From: JAOUGY01 sp963792365
GTDB lineage: Bacteria > Actinomycetota > Acidimicrobiia > Spongiisociales > ZC4RG35
DNA: 64,000 nucleotides
Direction of reading: 5' to 3'
NCBI GenBank assembly: GCA_963792365.1
Contig: CAWBVW010000004.1
Span: forward strand, 372,001 to 436,000
The notes under the pieces: generated by a model
What the model was told of the DNA's origin: nothing
Database searches by the model: none
Seen by the model: the letters and a program-made list of their open reading frames with translations, nothing else
Shown: in pieces, positions 45,741 through 54,830 of the stretch
Layout: every line of letters starts with the position of its first letter
How positions within the stretch are numbered: the first letter of the stretch is position 1
Made by a program: the position numbers and the translations under genes

Positions 45741-47306
45741 TCACCCGCTGTCGGAAACCCCGTCCTTGCCAGGCCGACCCCATCCTCCGCCCCCCGGAGT
45801 CCTCACGAGCAAACGATCGCCTGGCACCACCTCGATCGTCACCTTGCCCGGTAGACGCTCCCTGGAACCGTCGCGGCGAATCAGCCAGTCCTCCCCGACC
45901 GCGCCGGGCCCACCCCCGTGCAACCCCCAAGGGCCATACCTTCTCCGCTCCCCCATGAGCGACAGGGTGGCCGCCTCTTCGAACGCAATCTCGCGCTCGA
46001 TCCCGTCGCCTCCCGGATGCCTCCCCGCTCCCCCCGAGTCCCGCCGCAGGGTGTAGCGGGTTATCCGGAATGGATAATGCGCCTCGAGTGATTCGATCGG
46101 TGTGTTCTTGGTGTTCGTCATACCGGTCTGGATGCCGGAAGCACCCGGACCCATCGGCCGTCCCCCCTGGCCACCGGCGACGGTCTCGTAGTAGGCGAAT
46201 CGATCGTTCCCGATGAGGATGTTGTTCATCGTTCCTTGGGAAGCGGCCGGGACACGGTCCGGTGCGACCTGGGCGAGTGCCCCCAGAACCACATCGGCGA
46301 TCCGCTGGCTCGTCTCGACGTTGCCCGCCGCCACCGCAGCCGGAGGCCGGGCATTCACGATGGTGCCTTCCGGCGCCACGAGGTCGACCACCCGGTAACT
46401 GCCGCGGTTTGCCGGAATCGTGGGATCGGTCGCAACCCGAATGGCGTAGTACACGCAGGATCGTGTGACCGCCTCCACGGCGTTGAAGTTGGCCGGGATC
46501 TGCTCATCGGTGCCTGTGAAGTCTGCAACGAGATGACCACCGTCGATGGTGACCGCCACCCGAAGGGTCACATCTCTCTCGCCCCATTCCATGACATCTT
46601 CGAAGTGGTACACGCCGTCGTCGAGATGACCGAGCGCAGCCCTCATACGACGCTCCCCGTAGTCGAGCAGAGCCGAGGTCAGGCGCCGGAACGAGTCGAT
46701 GCCTTCGCGTTCGATGTGCTGGAGAACCCGGGCCGCACCGATCTCGTTGGCTCCGAGCTGTGCCGACAGGTCTCCGCGCCGTTCATCGGGGGTGCGGGTC
46801 GCATCCAGGAACGGTTCGAGGAACTCGTCCAGCCACGCTCCGTCACGAACTGCGGCCATCGGCGCTACACGAATGCCCTCCTGGTCGACGGAGACGGCGT
46901 GTGCGGGCATCGAGCCGGGGCTCTCACCTCCCACATCGGCGTGGTGAGCGCGATTGCCCACCCAGGCGACCAGTTCACCACCGGCGAAGACCGGTCTCAC
47001 GATGGTGAGGTCGTTGAGGTGGGTCCCGCCGGCATACGGATCATTCACTGCGTATTGAACCCCGGGCTCGGCGCCGAGGCGCTCCAGCACCGCCGCCACG
47101 GAAGCCGGCATCGCACCCAGATGCACGGGAATGTGCTCGGCCTGGGCCAGCATCGACCCGTCTGGCAGGAACACGGCCGCAGAGCAGTCCGCTCGCTCCT
47201 TGATGTTCGGGGAGTACGACGTCCGACGGAGCACAGACCCCATCTCTTCTGCGATCCCCGACAGCGCATTGCGGGCAACCTCCAACTGAATCGGCGAGAT
47301 CACCAC
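45741..47306 (-). CDS. Hydantoinase/oxoprolinase subunit B (HyuB family)
   Basis: The 521-residue protein matches the HyuB family of ATP-dependent hydantoinases, oxoprolinases and acetone-type carboxylases. Marks are LRRTSYSPNIKERADCSAAV, HIPVHLGAMPAS, NDPYAGGTHLNDLTIVRPVF, NRAHHADVGG and NFNAVEAVTRSCVYYAIR, and the C-terminal GGGGWG. It overlaps the end of hyuA by 7 bp. The two subunits form one enzyme; its substrate cannot be told from the sequence. Confidence 0.93.
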   Translation of the reverse strand: MVISPIQLEVARNALSGIAEEMGSVLRRTSYSPNIKERADCSAAVFLPDGSMLAQAEHIPVHLGAMPASVAAVLERLGAEPGVQYAVNDPYAGGTHLNDLTIVRPVFAGGELVAWVGNRAHHADVGGESPGSMPAHAVSVDQEGIRVAPMAAVRDGAWLDEFLEPFLDATRTPDERRGDLSAQLGANEIGAARVLQHIEREGIDSFRRLTSALLDYGERRMRAALGHLDDGVYHFEDVMEWGERDVTLRVAVTIDGGHLVADFTGTDEQIPANFNAVEAVTRSCVYYAIRVATDPTIPANRGSYRVVDLVAPEGTIVNARPPAAVAAGNVETSQRIADVVLGALAQVAPDRVPAASQGTMNNILIGNDRFAYYETVAGGQGGRPMGPGASGIQTGMTNTKNTPIESLEAHYPFRITRYTLRRDSGGAGRHPGGDGIEREIAFEEAATLSLMGERRRYGPWGLHGGGPGAVGEDWLIRRDGSRERLPGKVTIEVVPGDRLLVRTPGGGGWGRPGKDGVSDSG

Positions 47307-49228
47307 TCCACCTCCAGCGCCCCGGATTCGTGGAGAACACCCCGGTCACCTGAGTCGAGCCACGCGGTCGCCTCTCCGTCGAGCACGACACACGGTCCGA
47401 CCACCTCATCACCGGGCCGAAGGCCGGAACGACGCCACACTGGCACGGTCATCGGCTGGGCGGCTTCGCCGATCCCCACGGTCACGACGCGTGAGTCCAG
47501 CCGATCAGGACCCTCCGGGCGATGAGGCGGAAGGTCGTCCCAGGTGAGCGCCGGGCTACCCACCGCAGCCGCTCTCACGGTGACGACCTCGACCGGGTCA
47601 AGACTCCTCGAAAAGCCGTTGCGTTCGTGGTGGACGTCGTGGAACCTCCGGCACAACACGTCCCACGTGTCGCCGTGTCGGTAGGGGACGGAGGTCTCGT
47701 GCGCCTGACCCGAGTACCTCATGTCGATCACCACGTCGATCTCCGTCGCGGGGATGCCTGCCGACGTCTCCAGATCCCGGGACGCCGCGTGGATCAGCTC
47801 GCCCACGATGTCCTTCACCCGATCGAAGGCGTCGGTCAGCAGAGTCGCTGCAACGTCGGACCGTGGGGGGGCAAGCAGGAGCCCGACAGCCGAGAAGACG
47901 CCGGAGAAGGGTGGAATCACGACCGCCGCCATCTCGAGACGCCGAGCAAGCGCCGTTGCGTGGAGACCGCCCGCACCCCCGAACGCCACCAGAGCTGCGT
48001 CGGCGGGGTCCGCCCCTTCTTCCACCGACACCGCCCGCACCGCCCGTTCCATCGTCGATTCGACCACCTCCAGCATGCCGAGCGCCGTCTGCGATGGGTC
48101 GAGCCCGAACACCTCACCGAGGCGAGCCAGCGCTGCGTGCGCGGCGTCGACGTCGAGGAGCACACCGCCCGCCAGACTGCCCCGCAGCCGACCCAGCTGA
48201 ACGTGGGCGTCGGTCACCACCGGTAGGACGCCGCCTCGACCGTACGAGGCGGGACCCGGATGTGCCCCCGCGCTCTGTGGTCCCACCCGCAATGCTCCAC
48301 CGGGATCGGCCCAGCCGATGCTTCCGCCGCCTGCCCCCACCGTGTGGACGGCGACCGACGGCATGCGAACGACGAGGCCGTCGATCTCTCGCTCGTATCC
48401 GACCTCCGGACGGCCGTTCTCGATCCGACATACATCCGTGGAGGTGCCACCCATGTCGAAGCTGATCACCCGTCGTCGCCCGAGAGCTCGACCGAGCGCG
48501 GCGGCCGCGACCACACCACCTGCAGGGCCGGAGAGGAGGATGGAGGCTGAGAGGCGAGCGGCTGAGCGAGGCGCGATCAGACCGCCCGACGATCTCATGA
48601 CCATCAGCCGGGCGGCGAGGTCGGGTACCACCCGATCGTCGAGGTGGGCGAGATACGAAGCCACCTTCGGTTCGAGAAACGCATTGACCACCGTGGTCGA
48701 CGTGCGTTCGAACTCGCGGAACTCCGGGGTCACCTGATGGGAGCTGACGATCGGAATGTTCAGCCCGGAGAGGGAGGCCTCGATCGAGTCCTCGAGCCCA
48801 TGGTCCTGAAAGGCCCCGATCAGCGCAATCGCCACGGCTCCGGGGTCGAGCGCCGCCAGCCGATCGGCGGCACCCTCCGTCCAGCCGATTCGATGATCCC
48901 GATCGACCAACGGGTGCGCACGCTCCGATGCGGTGTCGTACAACGAAGGCCGATGCTGACGACCGATCTCGATGACATCCTCGAACCCCGGAGAGGTAAC
49001 GAGCGCGACGTCGACGCCGTCCCGCTCGAGCAACGCGTTGGTGGCGACGGTGGTCCCGTGGACGAGTTGGGTCACCGAAGAGTCACCGAGAAGCTGCTTG
49101 GATCCACTCGCAACCCCATCGGACTGGTCGGGCGTCGACGAGGTCTTGCCGACGTGGAGGCGACGACCATCCCACCACGCCAGGTCGGTGAATGTCCCGC
49201 CAACGTCGACGCCGAGTTCTCCCATCAT
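47300..49228 (-). CDS. Hydantoinase/oxoprolinase subunit A (HyuA family)
   Basis: The 642-residue protein is the ATP-binding subunit of the HyuAB enzyme. It begins LGVDVGGTFTDLAWWDG, an actin-like ATPase phosphate-1 loop, and continues VHGTTVATNALLERDG, FDMGGTSTDVCRIENG and a Gly-rich VGAGGGSIGWAD. The ATG at 49228 follows closely after the start of the divergent DUF3291 gene (41 bp apart). Length is usual for the family. Confidence 0.93.
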   Translation of the reverse strand: MMGELGVDVGGTFTDLAWWDGRRLHVGKTSSTPDQSDGVASGSKQLLGDSSVTQLVHGTTVATNALLERDGVDVALVTSPGFEDVIEIGRQHRPSLYDTASERAHPLVDRDHRIGWTEGAADRLAALDPGAVAIALIGAFQDHGLEDSIEASLSGLNIPIVSSHQVTPEFREFERTSTTVVNAFLEPKVASYLAHLDDRVVPDLAARLMVMRSSGGLIAPRSAARLSASILLSGPAGGVVAAAALGRALGRRRVISFDMGGTSTDVCRIENGRPEVGYEREIDGLVVRMPSVAVHTVGAGGGSIGWADPGGALRVGPQSAGAHPGPASYGRGGVLPVVTDAHVQLGRLRGSLAGGVLLDVDAAHAALARLGEVFGLDPSQTALGMLEVVESTMERAVRAVSVEEGADPADAALVAFGGAGGLHATALARRLEMAAVVIPPFSGVFSAVGLLLAPPRSDVAATLLTDAFDRVKDIVGELIHAASRDLETSAGIPATEIDVVIDMRYSGQAHETSVPYRHGDTWDVLCRRFHDVHHERNGFSRSLDPVEVVTVRAAAVGSPALTWDDLPPHRPEGPDRLDSRVVTVGIGEAAQPMTVPVWRRSGLRPGDEVVGPCVVLDGEATAWLDSGDRGVLHESGALEVEW

Positions 49229-49269
49229 GAACTCGATGATGGCACCGCTATCACCCGATAGGGTGACCG

Positions 49270-49734
49270 GTGATGACGAACCATGTCGCCCAACTCAACG
49301 TGGCACGGCTGCTGAACCCGCTCGACCACGAGCACACGTCCGCCTTCGTCGAGGCCCTCGGCCCGATCAACGAGCTGGCAGAGTCGAGCGCTGGATTCGT
49401 GTGGCGCCTCACCGACGACGAAGGCGCATCCTCGAGCTACGTGCCGGTCGACGGAATCGACGACCCGCTCATGATCGTGAACTACTCCATCTGGGAGGAC
49501 GTCGATTCACTCCGCCATTTTGTGTATCGAACGGCGCACAGCGAGTTCATGCGTCGCCGCCGCGAGTGGTTCGAGCGCCTCGGAGCGGCCTATTCGGTCT
49601 GCTGGTGGATTCCCGCAGGAACCATCCCCACAGTCGACGACGCCTACGGCCGACTGCGTCACCTGAGAGCGCACGGTCCCTCCGAAAAGGGCTGGCCCCT
49701 CAACCGTCCCCTTCCTCCACCTGTCGCGGGCTGA
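49270..49734 (+). CDS. DUF3291 domain protein
   Basis: The 154-residue protein has the DUF3291 pattern: HVAQLNVARLLNPLDHE at the start, SAGFVWRLTDDEG, IVNYSIWEDVDSLRHFVYRT and WFERLGAAYSVCWWIPAG. The fold resembles dimeric alpha-beta barrels; no reaction is known for the family. GTG at 49270 and ATG at 49273 are both possible starts. It is divergent from hyuA and lies 18 bp before the Nfu-type gene. Confidence 0.9.
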   Translation: MMTNHVAQLNVARLLNPLDHEHTSAFVEALGPINELAESSAGFVWRLTDDEGASSSYVPVDGIDDPLMIVNYSIWEDVDSLRHFVYRTAHSEFMRRRREWFERLGAAYSVCWWIPAGTIPTVDDAYGRLRHLRAHGPSEKGWPLNRPLPPPVAG

Positions 49735-49752
49735 CGGCTACTGTCCACTGCC

Positions 49753-50004
49753 ATGGTCTCGGTTGAACCCACTCCAAATCCGAACGCAATGAAGTTCACC
49801 GTCGGGCAACCGGTCGGGGGGCCGGCCACGTACGTTGCGGGCAAGGGGACCGGGGACGAGACGGCAACCGCTCTCCTGGGGCTGCCGGGTGTGACGTCGG
49901 TCTTCATGACAGCCGATTTCGTCACGATTTCGAAGGGTCCCAACGGTTCGTGGGACGACATCGTCGACCCGGCCACCGCCATCCTCGAGCAACGTTTCGG
50001 ATGA
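49753..50004 (+). CDS. Nfu/NifU N-terminal-domain protein
   Basis: The 83-residue protein consists only of the Nfu N-terminal domain, starting VSVEPTPNPNAMKFTVG and continuing LLGLPGVTSVFMTADFVTIS. The cysteine-bearing Nfu C-terminal domain that holds the iron-sulfur cluster is absent, so it may help deliver clusters with another protein or serve as an adaptor. It follows DUF3291 closely and is convergent with the next gene, 3 bp away. Confidence 0.9.
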   Translation: MVSVEPTPNPNAMKFTVGQPVGGPATYVAGKGTGDETATALLGLPGVTSVFMTADFVTISKGPNGSWDDIVDPATAILEQRFG

Positions 50005-50006
50005 CG

Positions 50007-50849
50007 TCAGCCACCCGCGGTGACGGCCGCGCCAGTGTCGTCGAACCAGCTCGCGACCGGCCACACGAGGCCTTCGGCGTCTTCCACCAGATACACCACT
50101 CTCCACACATCACCGACTTGGGACGACACCGGTGGATCGACCGGTGTACCCCACAGTTTCGCCTCTTCCCGGGCTGCTTCGACGACGACCTCGGGCGGCT
50201 CTGAGTCTTCGAGATCGAACCCCGCAGCAACTCCTTCGGGAAGCGTGGCGGGACGTGGGAGATCGACGATCGCCGCCCCATCGGGGCCCACTTCCACGGT
50301 GACGGCAACGACCCGCGCCGGCTGACGCCGGTACGACGAGCCGTCGGCGGCTGCGAGTGCACGCACGACCGTGAGCACCCGATAGCGGCCCTCCGCCAGC
50401 TTCTCGACCGACATGGGGAACACCGATTCGACGAAACTGCGCGCAGTCTCCGGAGGTTCAGGGAGGTCGACCCCGGGCGGGAGCCGATCCATCACCGACT
50501 GCCGGGTGACATCGCTGCCGTCGACTGTGAAGTAGTCGGCGACGAACCAGGACGCGTATGACTCTGCGGCGGTCTCTTCCGTCGACCCTGTCGACGACGA
50601 CGCCGGCGCCTCGGCCGGCGCCTCGGTCGAGGAGGTCGAGGGTGCGATCGTGGCGATCGAGTCGGCGGTGGAGGCCGGTGTCGGATCGATCGAAGCCCAC
50701 CACACGTTGCGGCCGATCACTACGCCAACCGCCAGCGCCACCACCGCCATGCTGGCCAGCATCACCCATCGGCGCCGTCGCTTGGCGTCGTCGGTGACGA
50801 GGGCATCCCAGGGGATGGACTCGTAGCGTTCGTCGTGCGAATCAGGCAT
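50007..50849 (-). CDS. Single-pass membrane protein, unknown function
   Basis: The ATG at 50849 (MPDSHDERYESIPWDALV) is chosen; longer forms would run into the start of the divergent gene. The 280-residue product has a short cytosolic part with a basic KRRRRW block, one membrane segment (about 32-52), a Ser/Thr/Pro/Ala linker (about 60-95) and an extracytoplasmic alpha-beta domain with FVADYFTVDGSD, which loosely recalls NTF2-like domains of TcpC-type proteins. That likeness is weak. It shares a 90-bp promoter region with the next gene. Confidence 0.75.
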   Translation of the reverse strand: MPDSHDERYESIPWDALVTDDAKRRRRWVMLASMAVVALAVGVVIGRNVWWASIDPTPASTADSIATIAPSTSSTEAPAEAPASSSTGSTEETAAESYASWFVADYFTVDGSDVTRQSVMDRLPPGVDLPEPPETARSFVESVFPMSVEKLAEGRYRVLTVVRALAAADGSSYRRQPARVVAVTVEVGPDGAAIVDLPRPATLPEGVAAGFDLEDSEPPEVVVEAAREEAKLWGTPVDPPVSSQVGDVWRVVYLVEDAEGLVWPVASWFDDTGAAVTAGG

Positions 50850-50940
50850 CGGCAACGGCAACGTACGCCGCCGGCGGTCGAGGAGCAAGACTTCCACGTG
50901 CCAGGGAACCGCCGAGACCACTACTAACGTTGCATCTGCC

Positions 50941-51549
50941 ATGAACGTCAACCCAGATCCTCGTCCCGGCCGCTGGCTGCTTCCGCTCGTCGTGCTCGGC
51001 ATGGTGGCGTTCACGTACGTCTTCGTGAATCAGCTCCCGGGAGAGGGCGAAGCCCCCGACACCACCGCCGAGACCGCCACCGGGTCGACCCCTTCGACAT
51101 CGGTCCCCGACGGAAGCGAACCCGGCGAAACGGGAAGCACCGTTGCCAGCCCCGGCAGCACGGTCCCGGCATCACCGGAGGTTGCAGCGTACGTGCAGGC
51201 GATGTCGGTGCTCGGAACCGAGCTGACTGGTTTCCAGGCGACGCTCGCCTCGGCCAACTCGGGGTGGGAGGACAGCTCGGTCAGCTACGGCGACGCACAG
51301 GCCGCTTTCACCCAGGTGCGGGATTCGGTCGCCGAGTGGCGTGACCGCGTGACCGCCGTGTCGGTCCCCGAGGGCATGGCCACCACCCACGACACCCTCG
51401 TACAGGCCGCGAATCAGGCAGCCAACCAGGCTGAGGCGGCGCTGGACGGCCTCGTCAATTCATCGGGACCGGACAAGCGTCGGCAATCGGTGACCCGATT
51501 CGACGAGGCGGTCTCGGCATTCACACAGGCAGTCGCCGAGGCCGGCTGA
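50941..51549 (+). CDS. Membrane-anchored protein with helical outer domain
   Basis: The 202-residue product has one N-terminal membrane segment (about 12-30), a Thr/Ser/Pro/Glu-rich linker (about 35-80) and a helical domain (about 83-202) with EVAAYVQAMSVLGTELTGF. There are no cysteines. The family is not recognised. Layout is like that of the divergent neighbour, and both may act at the cell surface. Its stop codon overlaps the start of the Eis-like gene. Confidence 0.75.
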   Translation: MNVNPDPRPGRWLLPLVVLGMVAFTYVFVNQLPGEGEAPDTTAETATGSTPSTSVPDGSEPGETGSTVASPGSTVPASPEVAAYVQAMSVLGTELTGFQATLASANSGWEDSSVSYGDAQAAFTQVRDSVAEWRDRVTAVSVPEGMATTHDTLVQAANQAANQAEAALDGLVNSSGPDKRRQSVTRFDEAVSAFTQAVAEAG

Positions 51550-52781
51550 TGGACATCCGGATCGGTGGGATCGCTTCCGCCGATGTCGAGCGCTTTCTCC
51601 TGGCGATGGCGACGCCGTTCGGCTTCGACCTCTCCTCGGATGATCGAGAGTCACGCGTGGCCGAGTTCAGACGTGTCTTCGAGGTCGACCGAGCCCGATG
51701 CGCCTTCGACGGAGACGAAATCGTGGGCACCCTCGGAGCGTTCACCCTCCCCATGACGGTGCCGGGAGGCGCCCGGGTGCCGGTCGGCGGCACCACGATG
51801 GTGACCGTCCTCCCGAGCCATCGCCGACGGGGTGCCTTGCGTCGCTTGATCGAGGCGCACTTCGACGAAGTCCGCGAGCGCGGCGAGTCGATGGCGGCTC
51901 TTTGGGCGTCCGACTCTGCGATCTACCACCGCTTCGGGTTTGGCATGGCGACGGTGTCCGCCCAGGTCACCATCGAACGAGACCATGCCCACTTCCACCG
52001 GCTGGCTCCCGAGACCCTCCCCGTCCGAATGGTCCCGGCCGACGACATTCTCGAGCTGGTTCGATCCCCGTACGAGGTCGAGCTGAGCCGGCGGCCGGGA
52101 ATGTACGCCCGGAACGAGGCGTGGTGGGAGCGACGGCTCCGCGATCGCGAGTCGGATCGGGAAGGAGCCACGGCCTTCAGGTATGCGGTGGTCGAACGTT
52201 CCGGCACAGTGGAGGGCTACGTCCAGTACCGGATCAAGGCAGGGCCCTGGAGCGATAACCACGGCGACGGTGAGATCAGGGTGCGCGAGCTCATCGGCAC
52301 CACACCCGAGGCATCGGCTTCCCTGTGGTCCTTCGTTCTCGGTCACGACCTCACCGCAAGGATCACGGCACACAACGTGCCGGAAGACGACCCCCTGTTC
52401 TCCCTACTCGACGGAAGTCGGAGGTCGGCTCCCAGGATCGTCGACCAGATGTGGCTTCGAATCCTCGACGTCGACGCCGCCTTGAGGGCTCGCACATACG
52501 CGTCGGATGGGTCACTGACGATGACCATCCACGACCCGTCGGATCGCACACTCACAACTCGCCGCCTCGAGGTGGTGGATGGAAGAGCCTCGGTGGGCTC
52601 CCACGTGGGAGAGGCCGACATCCACCTGGACATCGAAGACCTGAGTGCGTGCTACCTGGGTAGGTCCAGATTCCGGGAACTCTCGAGGGCCGGCAGGCTC
52701 ACCGGAACACCCGAAGCCCTCACCCTCGCCGACAACATGTTCGGCTGGGATCCCGCACCTTGGTGCCAGGAGACCTTCTAG
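51549..52781 (+). CDS. Eis-like N-acetyltransferase
   Basis: The 410-residue protein has the Eis layout: two GNAT-like domains and a C-terminal sterol-carrier-like domain. GTTMVTVLPSHRRRGALRRL holds the acetyl-CoA loop, SDSAIYHRFGFGMAT follows with the conserved Tyr, and the protein ends ETF, matching the terminal Phe whose carboxylate is the catalytic base in mycobacterial Eis. Eis acetylates aminoglycosides, other amines and some peptides; the substrate here is unknown. The ATG overlaps the upstream stop. Confidence 0.92.
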   Translation: MDIRIGGIASADVERFLLAMATPFGFDLSSDDRESRVAEFRRVFEVDRARCAFDGDEIVGTLGAFTLPMTVPGGARVPVGGTTMVTVLPSHRRRGALRRLIEAHFDEVRERGESMAALWASDSAIYHRFGFGMATVSAQVTIERDHAHFHRLAPETLPVRMVPADDILELVRSPYEVELSRRPGMYARNEAWWERRLRDRESDREGATAFRYAVVERSGTVEGYVQYRIKAGPWSDNHGDGEIRVRELIGTTPEASASLWSFVLGHDLTARITAHNVPEDDPLFSLLDGSRRSAPRIVDQMWLRILDVDAALRARTYASDGSLTMTIHDPSDRTLTTRRLEVVDGRASVGSHVGEADIHLDIEDLSACYLGRSRFRELSRAGRLTGTPEALTLADNMFGWDPAPWCQETF

Positions 52782-53000
52782 CCGTCGTTGGCGCGCTTGA
52801 GCCGAGTTGCCGGACGCTCGTGGTGGGTGGCCCACAGCAGACGGCCGATTGCCAACCCACTGACCACCGACGGCCGCCACCAGTGCGAGTGCCGGGTTAC
52901 CGGGCGGTCGCAGTCGGTGGCCGACAGCAGACAGCCGACGACCAACCCGTGACTGGCCCCAAAGGGACGAAGACGCGCAACACGCGGCGGCAGCCCAGGC
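52782..53000. other. Non-coding repeat-rich stretch before the tandem array
   Basis: No gene is convincing. CACAGCAGACGGCCGATTGCC (first 20 bases cited: CACAGCAGACGGCCGATTGC) and GACAGCAGACAGCC at 52922-52935 are degenerate copies of one word that also occurs near 215-229. Open frames here are short and out of character with the neighbouring genes. Confidence 0.5.
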
Positions 53001-53412
53001 CGACCGGCGTCTGTTTCGGCCGGCGTGAATCACATCACCCACATGATCCGAGTGGACGACCCGGCGGGCCGAAAGCCCGCCTGCAACAACACAACCGACC
53101 GGCGTCTGTTCCGCTCGGCGTGGACCATGTCCGCCACATGAACCGGGTGGACGTCACACCGGAGCGGAAGTCGGCCCCCAAAGCCCGCCTCCCTCTCCAC
53201 CGCAACACGCGGCGGTAGCCCAGGCGGACCGGCGTCTGTTTCGGCCGGCGTGAACCACATCACCCACATGATCCGAGTGGACGACCCAGCGGGCCGAAGG
53301 TCCGCCTGCAACTACAGAGCCGACCGGCGTCTGTTTCGGCCGGCGTGAACCACTATCACCCACATCGTCCGGGGGGTCGACCCTCGCGGGCCGAAAGTCC
53401 GCCTGAATATCA
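53001..53412 (+). repeat. Tandem array of four repeats of about 100 bp upstream of glnA
   Basis: Four units start with GACCGGCGTCTGTT at about 53002, 53096, 53226 and 53321. Units 1, 3 and 4 share TTCGGCCGGCGTGAA, a CACATCACCCACAT block and a hairpin (GCGGGC-CGAAA-GCCCGC at 53064-53080, and variants at 53289-53305 and 53386-53402 in which G-T pairs keep the stem in RNA). Unit 2 is longer and more diverged and is the one most like the inverted copy at 1-66. Units lack the constant length of CRISPR repeats. Confidence 0.75.
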
Positions 53413-53414
53413 CT

Positions 53415-53430
53415 GTTACAGCCGTGTTTC
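53415..53430 (-). promoter_or_regulatory. Candidate GlnR half-sites before glnA
   Basis: On the minus strand the sequence reads GAAAC-ACGGCT-GTAAC. GAAAC-n6-GTnAC is the inner part of the actinobacterial GlnR box, and it also contains AC-n9-AC. It lies 46 bp upstream of the proposed glnA start, and glnR is the next gene. Only two half-sites are clear and their order differs from the simplest box, so this stays a candidate. Confidence 0.4.
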
Positions 53431-53475
53431 ATGTTTTCCTCGGTAATGGGTTCCGGAGTAGCGTCACACGCGATC

Positions 53476-54798
53476 ATGAGCAGACAGGCCGATTACGTTC
53501 TCAGAACAGTTCAGGAACGGGGGATCCGGTTCATCCGGCTGTGGTTCACCGACGTCCAGGGGTTTCTCAAGTCCGTGTCGATCAGCCCGCAGGAGTTGGA
53601 GACCGCTTTCGACGAGGGGATGACGTTCGACGGCTCGTCGATCGACGGGTATGCACGAATCCAAGAGGCCGACATGCTGGCGGTCCCCGACCCGTCGACG
53701 TTTCAGATCTTGCCGTGGCGGAAGGACGAACAGGTCGCCCGGATGTTTTGCGACATCATGACGCCCAACGGCGACCCGTTTCCGGGTGATCCGCGGACGG
53801 TCCTCAAGCAGAATCTTCGCCGGGCGGCTGACATGGGGTTCACCTTCTATGTCGCTCCTGAGCTCGAGTATTTCTATTTCGGGGATTCGGGTCCGGAGCC
53901 GAAGGTGCTCGATCATGGCGGCTATTTCGACCTGACCCCGCTCGACGTCGCGCAGGAGTACCGACGCAAGACGATCAATTCGTTGGAGCAGATGGGCATC
54001 CCCGTCGAGCACTCCCACCACGAGGTGGCGCCCTCTCAACACGAGATCATCGTTCGATACACCGATGCTCTCACGATGGCCGACAACATCATGGCCTTCC
54101 GCCTTGCGGTCAAAGAGGTCGCCTTGGAGCACGGAATCCACGCCACCTTCATGCCAAAGCCGTTGGAAGACCATGATGGATCCGGGATGCACCTCCATCT
54201 GTCTCTGTTCGAGGGTGAACGGAACGCTTTCGCCACGGAAGACGCCAGCGACCTCGCGGACACGGGTAAGGAGTTCGTGGCGGGTCTGCTGCGTCACGCG
54301 CGTGAGCTGACCGCGGTCACCAACCAGTGGGTGAACTCCTACAAGCGGCTCGTCGCCGGGTTCGAAGCTCCAATCTATGTCACGTGGGGTAGGAACAACC
54401 AGTCAGCTCTGGTTCGCGTCCCGACCCCGAAGCGAGGCAAACCCGAAAGCGTGCGTGTCGAGTACCGGTCCCCGGATGCGGCTGCGAACCCCTATCTGGC
54501 GCTCGCAGTCCTGCTCGCTGCGGGACTCGAGGGCATCGAGCAGGGCTATGAGCTGCCGTTCGAGGCTCCGGGGAATGTGTTCGAGCTCTCCACCAAGGAC
54601 CGCCAGACCGCCGGCATCGAGCGACTGCCCGAGACCCTGTCGCAGGCACTCGATGTCATGGAGTCCTCCGAGCTCATGCGCAGGGCGCTGGGAGATCATG
54701 TCTTCGACTGGTTCATCCGGAACAAGCGGAAAGAGTGGGAGCAGTATCAGCATCATGTCTCTCGCTTCGAGCTCGAGACCTACCTGCCAGTGCTGTGA
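53476..54798 (+). CDS. glnA: Glutamine synthetase type I (alpha-like)
   Basis: GlnA forms glutamine from glutamate, ammonia and ATP. The 440-residue product has FDGSSIDGYARIQEADM, the PELEYF metal segment, HSHHEVAPSQHEI, FMPKPLEDHDGSGMHLHLSL and NPYLALAVLLAAGLEG. NVFELSTKD stands where GSI-beta enzymes carry the adenylylated Tyr, and the ARIQEAD segment keeps the Arg used for feedback inhibition in GSI-alpha, so control by adenylylation is unlikely. The frame opens 15 codons earlier (ATG 53431), but homology starts at MSRQADYVLRTV. The next gene encodes GlnR. Confidence 0.95.
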   Translation: MSRQADYVLRTVQERGIRFIRLWFTDVQGFLKSVSISPQELETAFDEGMTFDGSSIDGYARIQEADMLAVPDPSTFQILPWRKDEQVARMFCDIMTPNGDPFPGDPRTVLKQNLRRAADMGFTFYVAPELEYFYFGDSGPEPKVLDHGGYFDLTPLDVAQEYRRKTINSLEQMGIPVEHSHHEVAPSQHEIIVRYTDALTMADNIMAFRLAVKEVALEHGIHATFMPKPLEDHDGSGMHLHLSLFEGERNAFATEDASDLADTGKEFVAGLLRHARELTAVTNQWVNSYKRLVAGFEAPIYVTWGRNNQSALVRVPTPKRGKPESVRVEYRSPDAAANPYLALAVLLAAGLEGIEQGYELPFEAPGNVFELSTKDRQTAGIERLPETLSQALDVMESSELMRRALGDHVFDWFIRNKRKEWEQYQHHVSRFELETYLPVL

Positions 54799-54830
54799 TG
54801 ACGAGCGCCACACTGAGACTGGATCCATAG

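Noticed and set aside
53001..53412. Tandem repeats taken as a CRISPR array
   Set aside because: Units are about 95-130 bp, unequal and lack identical short repeats with unique spacers; no cas gene is near.
53431..53475. The earlier ATG at 53431 as the glnA start
   Set aside because: The 15 extra residues match nothing in the family, and the codons overlap the putative GlnR region; the ATG at 53476 fits family length better. No strong ribosome site decides it.
52760..53477. Several open frames inside the repeat array
   Set aside because: They are low-complexity repeats of the DNA units in Arg/Pro-rich frames on both strands, with no ribosome sites or family features.
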